From Sphingobacterium lumbrici (GTDB lineage: Bacteria > Bacteroidota > Bacteroidia > Sphingobacteriales > Sphingobacteriaceae), in assembly GCF_006476045.1 (NCBI RefSeq), contig NZ_SRZY01000027.1:1-64000 (forward strand): a stretch of 64,000 nucleotides of DNA, given 5' to 3'. The position numbers and the translations under genes are program-made. Under the pieces are notes generated by a model. That model did not search any database. It saw nothing but the letters and a program-made list of their open reading frames with translations, and was not told the origin of the DNA. Shown here piece after piece: positions 53,168-61,786 of the stretch; positions within the stretch are counted from its first letter, which is position 1; each line of letters starts with the position of its first letter.

Positions 53168-53542
53168 ATGGATTTTAATAATAATAAAGCAATATATCTA
53201 CAGATTGCGGAGCACGTCTGTGAGCATATATTGCTCGGTAGTTGGAAGCCGGAAGAAAAGATTCCTTCAGTCCGGGATATGGCAGTAAATGTGGAGGTTA
53301 ATCCCAATACCGTGGCGCGTACCTATGAGTTATTGCAGCAGAAGGGAATTATCTACAACAAAAGGGGGGTTGGCTTTTTTCTCAGTCTGGATGCTATTCA
53401 ACAGGTACAGCATTACCGAAAGGCAATCTTTATCGGCGAAGAATTACCTCAGGTGTTTAAAAACATTTATTTATTAAATATTGACCTGGATGACATCACC
53501 CGTATGTATCAGGCGTTTATTGAACAAAACTTCAAAAAATAG
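53168..53542 (+). CDS. GntR family transcriptional regulator, YtrA subfamily
   Basis: A 124-residue DNA-binding protein. The winged helix covers residues 8-75: IYLQIAEHVCEHILLGSW, EEKIPSVRDMAVNVEVNPNTVARTYELLQQKGII and KRGVGFFL, a textbook GntR domain. The C-terminal part is only about 45 residues, as in the YtrA group, which lacks a metabolite-binding domain. It likely represses its own operon through the TAGTGTA/TACACTA repeat at 51497-51522. Confidence 0.92.
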   Translation: MDFNNNKAIYLQIAEHVCEHILLGSWKPEEKIPSVRDMAVNVEVNPNTVARTYELLQQKGIIYNKRGVGFFLSLDAIQQVQHYRKAIFIGEELPQVFKNIYLLNIDLDDITRMYQAFIEQNFKK

Positions 53543-53548
53543 ATAGCG

Positions 53549-54403
53549 ATGAAATTAAGTAATAAATTATTGATTGCCTTGGCGATAATACTTTTTGTGA
53601 TACCGATCAGTGTTATGTATGTAGTAACAAAAATCAATCGCGTTGATGCAAAGGAGTATTCAGCCATAACGCAAGAGGAAGCAATAAGTATGGACGTTTC
53701 TGACAAATATATGCGTACGATAAACGTACAGCCTTTTAAACAAGTTAGTATCGTAGGGTCCAATCGTACGTCTCTCACTCTTCAGCTCGTAAAAAGCGAA
53801 AAATTTGCCGTTAAAGTAGATAAAGGAAAAGAAACTGATTTTGTCTATCAGATCGACGATCGAGGAAATTTAGAACTTGATTTTCAAAACCGTGATAGAT
53901 ATAACTATTTATCGGTTTCCATATTTTCACCTCAGGTGGACGAATTATCAGTTTCCAACGTAGAGCTACACAATTTTACAGTTCAGGCATCAGCGTTCCA
54001 GATGAACCTAGTAGGGCAACGGAATTTTACTTTTGGATTGAATACGAAAATAGATCATTTATCATTAAAAGTGAGCAAGTCCAATTTTGATATGCGCTGG
54101 GTTGATATTGCCAGTGAGCCACTACATGGCGTACGTGATCTTACATTAGATCTTGATAGCAGTTCTATTCGCTTTCATAAAAAAGCTTTTACAAGATTAC
54201 ATGCAAGTATTAAAGATTCGGAGATCGCATTTAACTTACAAAAAGATACTGCAAGCCACATAGACGAAATGAATGTGACTACAGAAGGAAAATCTGCTGT
54301 ATATATAAACAATGCCAAAATAAAGCAGCTTTCCGGAGGTCTTTCCGATCAAACGGTGACAGATATTCCCGTTTATTATTTACGTCAGTTATTGAATAAC
54401 TAA
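53549..54403 (+). CDS. Membrane-anchored protein of unknown function in the GntR/ABC operon
   Basis: A 284-residue protein with one N-terminal membrane segment (NKLLIALAIILFVIPISVMYVV) and an extracytoplasmic part rich in beta strands, with regular spacing (VSIVGSNRTSLTLQLV, DELSVSNVELHNFTVQ, DHLSLKVSKSNFDMRW) that suggests a beta-helix like the GIN/DUF2807 domains. No firm family. It is the last gene of the operon, 6 bp after the regulator, and is closed by a strong terminator. Confidence 0.75.
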   Translation: MKLSNKLLIALAIILFVIPISVMYVVTKINRVDAKEYSAITQEEAISMDVSDKYMRTINVQPFKQVSIVGSNRTSLTLQLVKSEKFAVKVDKGKETDFVYQIDDRGNLELDFQNRDRYNYLSVSIFSPQVDELSVSNVELHNFTVQASAFQMNLVGQRNFTFGLNTKIDHLSLKVSKSNFDMRWVDIASEPLHGVRDLTLDLDSSSIRFHKKAFTRLHASIKDSEIAFNLQKDTASHIDEMNVTTEGKSAVYINNAKIKQLSGGLSDQTVTDIPVYYLRQLLNN

Positions 54404-54414
54404 AATTCAGCCTT

Positions 54415-54466
54415 GTAAAAATAAGCTCCCCACGATACAGATGAATCGCGGGGGGCTTATTTTTAC
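54415..54466. terminator. Strong two-way terminator after GntR/ABC operon
   Basis: GTAAAAATAAGC (54415-54426) pairs with GCTTATTTTTAC (54455-54466), extended inward by CCCC/GGGG and CGAT/ATCG. It also serves the convergent PepSY gene. Confidence 0.9.
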
Positions 54467-54549
54467 ATTCAGGTTATATTTGCTTTTATTGTACTCATAT
54501 TGCAAAAGGAGTGGAGATAAAAAAGGGGAGATATCTGTATATTATAGAT

Positions 54550-55716
54550 TTATAGCTTAGATAAAAGTTGGTTAAAGTTTTTTTTCCTGCTTTTATTCCA
54601 CCAAATAATATAGCCGGTTACCGGGAGAATGGCGCAAATTAAGGATACAAAAAAGGCTAGGACTTTAGTCCATATACCACGAATGTTACCTGTATGGATG
54701 TCGTAATTTAATGACGCTATTTTATCACCACCGGATAGAGATTTGCTTGATTTTATTTCTTTGATATATAGATTGTTTTTATCGAAATAGTACCATTCAA
54801 AAAGTCCGCTACGTTGCTCATCCAAACGTACCTGTATATCTAGCACTGGGATATTTGACGATCGTAGGCGTATCGACATCATACCCGCGTCATTATGCTT
54901 TTCTAGTGCATAATGGAGTGCATTGTCCAAAGGGTCAATATATATGCTATCTATTGGAGACTGAGGTAATGACAGTAGTGGCTGATTGCCAGTAGAAAAG
55001 CTGTTTAGAAAAGTGGTATACGACATTTTGAAACCGGGAAATGAGAATACCAATCCGGTAATAGCTATGGCTAGTGCTAATAAGAAGCTGTAGAAACCGA
55101 GCACATTGTGCAGATCATAGTTGAAGCGCTTCCATTTGGTTTTTATATTGAACCAAATGCTGCGTTTTAAGGTTTTACCTTTCCACTTTTTCGGCCACCA
55201 CAATACAATTCCCGAGAGAAGGGTAACTGCAAAAATCGCTGTAGAGTAGCCGACTATTGGGTGTCCGTATTTTTTACCGAGTAGTAAATGGAGATGCAGT
55301 TGTAGCATCAGCTGAAAAAACTCGGTTTTAGAATTTTCAATCGCTGTGACTTCTCCGGTATAGGGATTAATGAATACACGTTTGTAATAAACGTAATAGT
55401 TCCAATAACCAAACGCTTGTTCGTCCGTTTCCTGTGCACGGAATACCCAGGTTCGATCCGGAGCCGGATATAGATCAACACGCGACACCGTTTCTTCTTT
55501 TTCAAGTGCTTCCTGCGCGATTTCGAGCAATTCACTTAGGGGTAGAGGCGATGACTGATCAGCCTCCATTTGGATAAAATATTTTTGTGGGTATACCACA
55601 AGCTTGAGATCATCGTGAAAGGTATAGAGGCATCCCGTGATACTCAGTAAGAATACCACTATACCTGTTATGATGCCAAGCCATTTGTGCAGCCAAAGGA
55701 TTATCTTCTTGAACAC
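54550..55716 (-). CDS. PepSY-associated TM helix domain protein
   Basis: A 388-residue inner-membrane protein of the PepSY_TM family, which includes ferric-siderophore reductase-like proteins. Membrane helices are at the N-terminus (LHKWLGIITGIVVFLLSITG), near residues 145-165 (VGYSTAIFAVTLLSGIVLWW), 200-220 and the C-terminus (LAFFVSLICAILPVTGYIIWW). Conserved His (LHKWLG, LHLHLLLG, DLHNVLGFY, DIHTGNI) may bind heme. The start is a GTG directly after the TAA of the TonB receptor gene, so the two are co-translated; it probably reduces imported iron chelate. Confidence 0.88.
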   Translation of the reverse strand: MFKKIILWLHKWLGIITGIVVFLLSITGCLYTFHDDLKLVVYPQKYFIQMEADQSSPLPLSELLEIAQEALEKEETVSRVDLYPAPDRTWVFRAQETDEQAFGYWNYYVYYKRVFINPYTGEVTAIENSKTEFFQLMLQLHLHLLLGKKYGHPIVGYSTAIFAVTLLSGIVLWWPKKWKGKTLKRSIWFNIKTKWKRFNYDLHNVLGFYSFLLALAIAITGLVFSFPGFKMSYTTFLNSFSTGNQPLLSLPQSPIDSIYIDPLDNALHYALEKHNDAGMMSIRLRSSNIPVLDIQVRLDEQRSGLFEWYYFDKNNLYIKEIKSSKSLSGGDKIASLNYDIHTGNIRGIWTKVLAFFVSLICAILPVTGYIIWWNKSRKKNFNQLLSKL

Positions 55717-58059
55717 TTAAAATTTGTAATTAATGTTTAATGAGGCTATCGTCCCCATTCCTTTTACATAGTTGACATTTTCAGCTCTATATTGACTAAG
55801 TACAGTATAATAGTCTGTATTAAACAGGTTCTCTATACCCATTCCCAATGACCACTGATTATTAATCTTATAAGAAGCATTTAGATTAAAGAGGTTTACA
55901 TCGTGCACAGGGCCTTCTGTTGCTCGGTATTTTCCGGTCGCTTGAACTGAATCAAATCGATCTCTTGAACCGGTATGTACCCAAAATAATTGAATGTTCC
56001 AAGCTTGATCGGGCGTAAAATAGACGTATCCAGTCGCCTTAGGAGGGCCAATCAGGGATCCATTAATATAGGTCTCGATGCCGTTTTCCTGTTCAGACTT
56101 ACCTTCTACATAAGCGTAGGTACCACCCACTGTCCAATTGGAGGAGAGCCTTGCATTCAGTGCGACTTCGAATCCGTAAATATACTGTGGTGTGCGCTGC
56201 GGCATTAAATAACCACCGACATCCACAAGTTCAACGCCTAACTTTGATGTACTTTTGTAATAGGCTGCGGACAATTGGAATATACTATATGTGCTGGAGA
56301 AACCTACTTCATAATTATTTGTAATGATAGGATCTGTCTTTAGACTATCTAGATCGTTATTGGTAGCTCGGCGGACGATACGGCCCAATTCGTTGATTGC
56401 GAAACCTTGAGAAAAACTGACAAATGGATTAAAGAAATCATATTTATTAAAACGCAGACCAGCATTAAACATCGTCCCATTGTAAGGTATTTCTCCCCCC
56501 GTTACGGCAATACTGCCTTCGTTGTTTGGTCCTGTTGCTATCGTATTGAAGTTTTTGATCGTCACAGTTGCATTTTCATAACGTAGACCACCTTTGAAAA
56601 TTAGATTTTCAAAAAAGTCAATCTTTACCTGTGCGTAAGGTGCCATATTAACCATATTCATATTAGGAATGTATACTCTACCATCCGTTAGGTCTTGATT
56701 GGTAACATCATTAAGTAGGTCGAGACCATAAGTGACTTCAGAAGGGAAATTTCCTATTTGAAAAGGGGTATTTAGGTTAATACGCAACCCTTTTTTTGTG
56801 GAGTTTATCTGTGTCTGTCCCGGACCGTACCATGCTGTTGCATTCTCGACATAACGATTCATCGATCTAAATGTATTATAATAGCCCGATACTTGAAATA
56901 ACGTATTGTCAAATAGATTGTTTTTGGTATAAGTTAACATGGCATTGTGGTTGTATGGTGTGCCAGCAGGTTTTCCCGGATCTTCACCTTTGATGCCGAT
57001 AGTTGGCGACTCTTCATATACACCAGCCTGACTGATGTATCGAGAGTGCTGTGTACTGTTATATAAATTGTAGACAAGGGCTAGAGAAGAGGTGGAATCG
57101 ATATTGTACCCTAGTTTAACAAAGGCATTGTACTGGTAGCTGTTTGATAGTCCATCCGTTTGCCCGAGAGCTATGCCATCAGCGTCTCGCTGTAATGCGG
57201 TGTAATCTGCTGATCCACTGACTGTATAGCTAAATTTATTGCGGCGACCATATAAACTTTGCGCAATCCTATATCCGGCTGTTTCGCTACTTCGATAAGG
57301 ACTTAACGTACTTCTCATCGTGGTAACACCGCCAATAGGGACACTTAAACGATCGTTGCTTTTGGTAATATAGTTAATAATACCACCTGCTGAGCCGTTT
57401 CCGTAAATAGAAGTTGCTCCTTTGATTATTTCTACCCGCTCTATAACGCTCGGATCGATGGATCGTAAATCTCGAGCACCATTCATAAGAGGAGTTGATT
57501 GTGGAATACCGTCAATCAATACCAAAACTGATCTTCCTCGGAGGGTTTGTCCCGCATTAGTAGCTTTATTGGTCGTGGTTCCTAATCCTGGGACAGTATT
57601 ACCTAATATACTAGCTAAATTAGTACTTATCTGACTTTGTGCTTCGATATCTTTAGCTGTGAGGATAGAAATTGAAGAAGGTACTGTAGAGATGCTTTCA
57701 GGTTTACGTCCGGCGGTTACTACTACTTCGTGGAGATTTTGGATGCCTTCTAATGAAATCAGTAACTGTTGTTTGCTGACCGTATCTAACAACACTACTT
57801 TATCCAGGTCGTGGTAGCCTGCGTATGAAACACCTAACCGTATATTATTTGCTGTTGAAGAAGGCAACTGAAAAATTCCATTCTTATCAGTGTAACCTAA
57901 ATTTCGTCCATCTATCCAAATATTGGCATTGACAATTGCATTTTTTTGTTGATCACTCACTTTTATCTGTAATGCTTGAGCTGATGCATAAGTACCACTG
58001 AAAAGCAGAAAACCAGAAGTTACTAACTTAATATATTGTTGCTTATAAAACTTTAACAT
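55717..58059 (-). CDS. TonB-dependent siderophore receptor
   Basis: Outer-membrane gated channel of 780 residues. Order of parts: signal peptide (SGFLLFSGTYASAQ), carboxypeptidase-like regulatory domain (about 30-105), plug domain starting at VVVTAGRKPESISTVPSSIS with DGIPQSTPLMNGARDLRSID and VEIIKGATSIYGNGSAGGII, and a 22-strand barrel ending ASLNINYKF with terminal Phe. The plug type and the PepSY partner indicate a ferric siderophore substrate. A promoter TTG-N20-TATATTTG lies upstream. No clear Fur box was identified. Confidence 0.92.
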   Translation of the reverse strand: MLKFYKQQYIKLVTSGFLLFSGTYASAQALQIKVSDQQKNAIVNANIWIDGRNLGYTDKNGIFQLPSSTANNIRLGVSYAGYHDLDKVVLLDTVSKQQLLISLEGIQNLHEVVVTAGRKPESISTVPSSISILTAKDIEAQSQISTNLASILGNTVPGLGTTTNKATNAGQTLRGRSVLVLIDGIPQSTPLMNGARDLRSIDPSVIERVEIIKGATSIYGNGSAGGIINYITKSNDRLSVPIGGVTTMRSTLSPYRSSETAGYRIAQSLYGRRNKFSYTVSGSADYTALQRDADGIALGQTDGLSNSYQYNAFVKLGYNIDSTSSLALVYNLYNSTQHSRYISQAGVYEESPTIGIKGEDPGKPAGTPYNHNAMLTYTKNNLFDNTLFQVSGYYNTFRSMNRYVENATAWYGPGQTQINSTKKGLRINLNTPFQIGNFPSEVTYGLDLLNDVTNQDLTDGRVYIPNMNMVNMAPYAQVKIDFFENLIFKGGLRYENATVTIKNFNTIATGPNNEGSIAVTGGEIPYNGTMFNAGLRFNKYDFFNPFVSFSQGFAINELGRIVRRATNNDLDSLKTDPIITNNYEVGFSSTYSIFQLSAAYYKSTSKLGVELVDVGGYLMPQRTPQYIYGFEVALNARLSSNWTVGGTYAYVEGKSEQENGIETYINGSLIGPPKATGYVYFTPDQAWNIQLFWVHTGSRDRFDSVQATGKYRATEGPVHDVNLFNLNASYKINNQWSLGMGIENLFNTDYYTVLSQYRAENVNYVKGMGTIASLNINYKF

Positions 58060-58095
58060 AGCGATGTTTTTATTTAGACTGATTTTAAATTAAGG

Positions 58096-58126
58096 CAAAT
58101 ATAATAAGATTTTAAAAAAAACACAA
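58096..58126 (-). promoter_or_regulatory. Promoter of TonB receptor operon
   Basis: On the minus strand, TTG (58126-58124), 20-nt spacer, TATATTTG (58103-58096): fits the Bacteroidota consensus. Leader of about 30 nt. Confidence 0.6.
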
Positions 58127-58328
58127 TGCTTTGGATAATATTGATTATAGGCAATAGTGCAGTACTAATCTCATCTTATAAAGCACAGATTTAGTGGTTA
58201 ACAGCACAGACTAGAAGATGAATACTATACACTATCGTTCCTTATTGTGTCAGCATTATAAAGGTTTGGCAACATTAAAGAAATAGACTACGGTTTAATA
58301 ATAATTTCAAAAATAGGACAACTATATT

Positions 58329-58358
58329 TTGTAAAAATTAATAAAAAAGCTACTTTTG
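58329..58358 (+). promoter_or_regulatory. Promoter of the his leader
   Basis: TTG at 58329-58331, 19-nt spacer and a perfect TACTTTTG -7 element at 58351-58358. Transcription would begin about 10 nt before the leader-peptide ATG at 58376. Confidence 0.65.
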
Positions 58359-58375
58359 TGTATTATTGATAATTA

Positions 58376-58435
58376 ATGACATATTTGTTTACACGTCACG
58401 TACATTTCCATCATCGCCATTGTGGCGATATGTAA
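58376..58435 (+). CDS. hisL: His operon leader peptide (attenuator)
   Basis: A 19-codon frame encoding MTYLFTRHVHFHHRHCGDM: five His codons within eight (residues 8-15), just downstream of a consensus promoter and 88 nt before hisG. This is the design of histidine attenuators, where a ribosome waiting for charged tRNA-His decides which RNA hairpin forms. Pairings seen: ATCGCCA (58413-58419) with TGGCGAT (58423-58429), TCACGTA (58396-58402) with TACGTGA (58449-58455), and a weaker TGTTTC/GAAGCA stem (58443-58459) followed by TTTT. The last two exclude each other. Too short to be found by usual gene callers. Confidence 0.8.
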   Translation: MTYLFTRHVHFHHRHCGDM

Positions 58436-58470
58436 TGTTATGTGTTTCTACGTGAAGCATTTTCCCCTTT
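58436..58470 (+). promoter_or_regulatory. Candidate attenuator/terminator stem before hisG
   Basis: GTGTTTC (58442-58448) can pair with GAAGCAT (58454-58460), loop TACGT, followed by TTT. The loop and part of the 3' arm also pair with the leader-peptide region 58396-58402, giving a switch between alternative structures. Confidence 0.45.
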
Positions 58471-58522
58471 GTGTCTATATTAAATATTAATAATTGTTAT
58501 TCAACAAAAACCAAAAAATATT

Positions 58523-59374
58523 TTGAAAAATCTAAAGATAGCTATCCAAAAATCGGGTAGATTAAATGAGAAATCAGTACAACTACTAAAAAACTGTGGA
58601 CTTGATTTCGAAAATTATAAAAGCTCCTTAATCACAACTGTTTCCAATTTTAACCTCGAAATCCTTTTCTTGCGTGACGATGATATACCGGGGTATGTTG
58701 AAGAAGGAATAGCTGACTTGGGTATCGTAGGTGAAAATGTCATTGACGAAACCAAGGCAAAAGTCACTTATCTGCAACGACTAGGATTTGGCAAATGTAC
58801 ATTGAAATTAGCTATTCCAAAGGATTCGGATATTCAAGACCTGAAAGATTTAAATGGAAAATCCATTGCGACTTCGTATCCGGTAATTCTTCAAAACTTT
58901 TTAGCCGAATATAATATCAAATCCGATGTTCAAGAAATATCAGGATCAGTCGAGATTGCACCTGGACTGGGATTAAGTGATGCTATATGTGACATTGTTT
59001 CTACCGGAGGGACCTTAAAAAATAATGGGCTGAAACCTTTTGCAGATGTACGTACGTCGGAAGCAATCTTAATTGGACGTGATGGTTTGGAAGAAAATGA
59101 GATCTTATGTGAATTATTGCAGCGTATACAGTCGGTGTTACGTGCTAAAGAAACCAAATACGTTGTACTGAATGTTGAGAAATCTAATCTTCCATTGATT
59201 ACAGAACTACTACACGGTGTAAAGAGCCCAACGGTAGTTCCTTTAGCTGAAGATGGCTGGGTCGCTGTTCATACCGTGATTTCGGAAGATGATTTCTGGG
59301 GAAAAATTAACAGATTGAAATCGGCTGGAGCACAGGGAATCGTCGTAATGCCGATCGAAAAAATAATTTTGTAA
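58523..59374 (+). CDS. hisG: ATP phosphoribosyltransferase (long form)
   Basis: First enzyme of histidine synthesis: ATP + PRPP to phosphoribosyl-ATP, inhibited by histidine. The 283-residue protein is the long form with a C-terminal regulatory ACT-like domain. Motifs: KIAIQKSGRLNEKSVQLLKN at the start, DDIPGYVEEGIADLGIVGEN, and DIVSTGGTLKNNGL for PRPP binding. The start is a TTG at 58523, supported by the conserved residues that follow directly; no ATG is nearby. It overlaps hisD by 1 bp (TAATG) and has a His-rich leader peptide upstream. Confidence 0.95.
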   Translation: MKNLKIAIQKSGRLNEKSVQLLKNCGLDFENYKSSLITTVSNFNLEILFLRDDDIPGYVEEGIADLGIVGENVIDETKAKVTYLQRLGFGKCTLKLAIPKDSDIQDLKDLNGKSIATSYPVILQNFLAEYNIKSDVQEISGSVEIAPGLGLSDAICDIVSTGGTLKNNGLKPFADVRTSEAILIGRDGLEENEILCELLQRIQSVLRAKETKYVVLNVEKSNLPLITELLHGVKSPTVVPLAEDGWVAVHTVISEDDFWGKINRLKSAGAQGIVVMPIEKIIL

Positions 59375-60660
59375 TGCTAAAAACCTATCACTATAACGAA
59401 TTGTCGATTGAAGAGATTGAAAGACTCGTAGCACGTAACACAGATCCCAATAATGCGATTCAGGATACTGTAGTATCGATTATGGAAGAAGTGAAGATTA
59501 AAGGCGATCAGTCGCTAAGGGATTTTGCAGCTAGATTTGATCACGTTCAAATCGATCAATTGTTTCTGGATGAGTCCGATATTGATATATTGGCGGCTAC
59601 TATTTCAAGAGACCAGCAACGCGCTTTGGAAATTGCTTTCCAGAACATCCATAAATTTCATAGTACTCAGCTTCGTAAAGAGCGGGTCGTAGAAACGATG
59701 CCCGGCGTAAAATGTTGGCGGGAAGTGCGTCCTATAGAAAAAGTAGGATTATATATCCCTGGCGGATCAGCCGTTTTACCTTCTACTCTTCTGATGTTAG
59801 GCGTGCCGGCACGAATTGCAGGATGTCGTGAGATCGTAGTCTGTTCGCCCCCTCAAAAATCTGGGAAAATCAACGGTTTCGTTGCGTATTGTCTAAAGTT
59901 ACTTCAAATCAAAAAGATCTATCTAGTAGGTGGCGCACAGGCCGTAGCAGCTATGGCCTATGGTACGGAATCTATTCCTAAAGTTGATAAGATCTTTGGC
60001 CCGGGCAATCAATTTGTAACCAAAGCCAAAAGTCTTATTCAGGGGACGACCAATGTAAGCATTGATATGCCTGCAGGACCCTCCGAAGTATTGGTTATAG
60101 CGGATCAGTCGGCAAATCCAGCTTTTGTAGCTGCTGATCTTTTGGCTCAGGCAGAACATGGTGTCGATAGTCAAGCAGTATTAGTAGCGACAGACATTGA
60201 TCTTATCCAGGCAGTAAATACCGAATTGGTTAAACAATTGGTTGTGTTACCCCGAGCGGAACTTGCGCAGAAAGCGATTGAAAATTCGTACGCTATTTTT
60301 ACAGAAGATCTACGCGAGGCTATACAATTTTCCAACAAATATGCTCCCGAACACCTTATATTAGAAACAGATAATTGGCAAACAATCACTTCTTTAATAC
60401 TAAACGCGGGCTCGGTATTTTTAGGGCACCTTACACCTGAAAGTGCGGGTGACTACGCCTCGGGTACAAATCATACCTTACCTACGTCGGGATATGCCCG
60501 TTCGTATTCAGGTGTGTCTGTTGATTCGTTTGTCAAGAAAATTACGTTTCAACATATATCGGAGGAAGGCCTTGAACAGATCGGTTCTACTGTAGAAATA
60601 TTAGCTGAACTTGAAGGATTGCACGCACACAAAAACGCGGTATCCGTTCGTAAGGCTTAA
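59374..60660 (+). CDS. hisD: Histidinol dehydrogenase
   Basis: Zn enzyme making the last two oxidations of histidine synthesis (histidinol to histidine with 2 NAD). At 428 residues it has the usual length. Motifs: PGGSAVLPSTLLML near residue 128, KIFGPGNQFVTKAKSLIQG near 207, PAGPSEVLVIAD, AEHGVDSQAVLV, and the catalytic EHLILETDNW and SAGDYASGTNHTLPTSGYAR near 345-380. Its ATG overlaps the hisG stop. The operon ends here in a strong terminator; hisC and hisB, which usually follow in Bacteroidota, are not present. Confidence 0.97.
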   Translation: MLKTYHYNELSIEEIERLVARNTDPNNAIQDTVVSIMEEVKIKGDQSLRDFAARFDHVQIDQLFLDESDIDILAATISRDQQRALEIAFQNIHKFHSTQLRKERVVETMPGVKCWREVRPIEKVGLYIPGGSAVLPSTLLMLGVPARIAGCREIVVCSPPQKSGKINGFVAYCLKLLQIKKIYLVGGAQAVAAMAYGTESIPKVDKIFGPGNQFVTKAKSLIQGTTNVSIDMPAGPSEVLVIADQSANPAFVAADLLAQAEHGVDSQAVLVATDIDLIQAVNTELVKQLVVLPRAELAQKAIENSYAIFTEDLREAIQFSNKYAPEHLILETDNWQTITSLILNAGSVFLGHLTPESAGDYASGTNHTLPTSGYARSYSGVSVDSFVKKITFQHISEEGLEQIGSTVEILAELEGLHAHKNAVSVRKA

Positions 60661-60694
60661 CTTAAATGACTATAGGTCGAAGGAGTAATTTAAG

Positions 60695-60735
60695 AATCGA
60701 ACAGGCTTATTTATAATTAATAAGCCTGTTCGATT
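60695..60735. terminator. Strong terminator after hisGD
   Basis: 17-bp perfect inverted repeat (60695-60711 with 60719-60735) containing CGAACAGGCTTATT, 7-nt loop. Serves hisD and the convergent lysine-rich gene. Confidence 0.9.
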
Positions 60736-60750
60736 TGTATAAATTGATGT

Positions 60751-61218
60751 CTATTTTTTCTTTTTGAGCTTCCTCTTTAAGTCTTTTGCTACTTTTGCCT
60801 TTTCTTTAGCCACCTTTTTATAAAAATCTTTAATTATTTCTTTGACCTTATTTAAGGTTCCTTCTTCTTGCTTAGTTTTTTTAGTGTCCGATTTTTTGTC
60901 TTTCTTTGATTTGTTAGCTTTTTTACCCTCTTTGGTCATTTTATCTTCCGATTTTTTTGCTTTTGCCTCTTTTATTTTGACAGAATCATCTTCTTTATAA
61001 CCCTTTTTCTTTTTTTTAGCATCCGGTATAGTTACTTTATCTTTGTCCGGTGTATTTGAAGTCGACTTAACCACTATTTTATCGGCAGGCTTTGCAGTTG
61101 TCGTTCTGGGTGAGGCAGCTGGTTTAGTCCTTGATGATTTTGCTGTCGTATTCTTCGAATTTGTAGATTCCGTAGTAAATTTTGAATTTGGCACAGATTT
61201 AGTGTTATCTTCTGACAT
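60751..61218 (-). CDS. Lysine-rich low-complexity protein, unknown function
   Basis: A 155-residue protein that is extremely basic. The first 60 residues are rich in Ser, Thr, Asn and Pro (NSKNTTAKSSRTKPAASPRT), like the disordered tails of histone H1-like bacterial proteins. The rest is dominated by Lys with Asp and Glu, and ends in KVAKDLKRKLKKKK. There is no signal peptide or known domain. A role as nucleoid- or RNA-binding protein is plausible from composition alone. It is divergent from tmRNA, with 141 bp between. Confidence 0.7.
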   Translation of the reverse strand: MSEDNTKSVPNSKFTTESTNSKNTTAKSSRTKPAASPRTTTAKPADKIVVKSTSNTPDKDKVTIPDAKKKKKGYKEDDSVKIKEAKAKKSEDKMTKEGKKANKSKKDKKSDTKKTKQEEGTLNKVKEIIKDFYKKVAKEKAKVAKDLKRKLKKKK

Positions 61219-61333
61219 ATTAAATTAATTTATTTTCTGTTTTTTTATTGGATAACAACGAGTTAATACAATTTGTTTGTATAGAAAAGTTTCTGTTAAG
61301 ATTTTTGATGATTCACTATTAAAATAATATGTG

Positions 61334-61341
61334 TATTTTTG
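61334..61341 (+). promoter_or_regulatory. tmRNA promoter -7 element
   Basis: TATTTTTG matches TAnnTTTG and lies 18 nt before the mature tmRNA 5' end. A TTTG at 61304-61307 may be the -33 box, with a long spacer of 26. Confidence 0.5.
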
Positions 61342-61359
61342 TATTGTAAATGCATAATT

Positions 61360-61724
61360 GGGCTCGACCGGAATTGACAGGATAGCGATGATTATGTAAG
61401 CATGCAGTGCGTTGTTAGTAGAGCACTTTAATCTGAACTTTCAACTTTACAACTGGCGAAGAAAACTACGCCTTAGCTGCTTAAGTTAGACTTAACATAG
61501 CTATTTGTCCCGTTAGATCCTGTTCTTTGGTTTAACATCAGGGGCATCGAACAATAGAACTGGCCAATGTGATTTTGCTAAGCATTGGTAAGACACAGTA
61601 AATACGGAGAACAGTATAGGTAGGCGACTCACCTTCTCTCTCCCGACAATTAAAGAGAAGCTAAGCATGTAGAAAGCGTAAATTATACTATGTTTGGACG
61701 AGGGTTCGAATCCCTCCGGGTCCA
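61360..61724 (+). ncRNA. ssrA: Transfer-messenger RNA (tmRNA, SsrA)
   Basis: Rescues stalled ribosomes and tags the unfinished peptide. The acceptor stem GGGCTCG (61360-61366) pairs with CGGGTCC (61717-61723), followed by discriminator A; CCA is not encoded. GGAATTGACAGG follows the 5' end as in known tmRNAs, and the T arm is GAGGGTTCGAATCCCTC (61700-61716). The tag frame reads GEENYALAA and TAA at 61455-61484; the resume codon is GGC or the ACT before it. A terminator follows at 61726-61763. Confidence 0.95.
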
Positions 61725-61725
61725 C

Positions 61726-61763
61726 AACAACAAAAGCTCAACGAAAGTTGAGCTTTTGTTGTT
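61726..61763. terminator. tmRNA terminator
   Basis: AACAACAAAAGCTCAAC (61726-61742) pairs perfectly with GTTGAGCTTTTGTTGTT (61747-61763), loop GAAA. Confidence 0.9.
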
Positions 61764-61786
61764 TAGGGGGGATGAGAACCCGGTGG

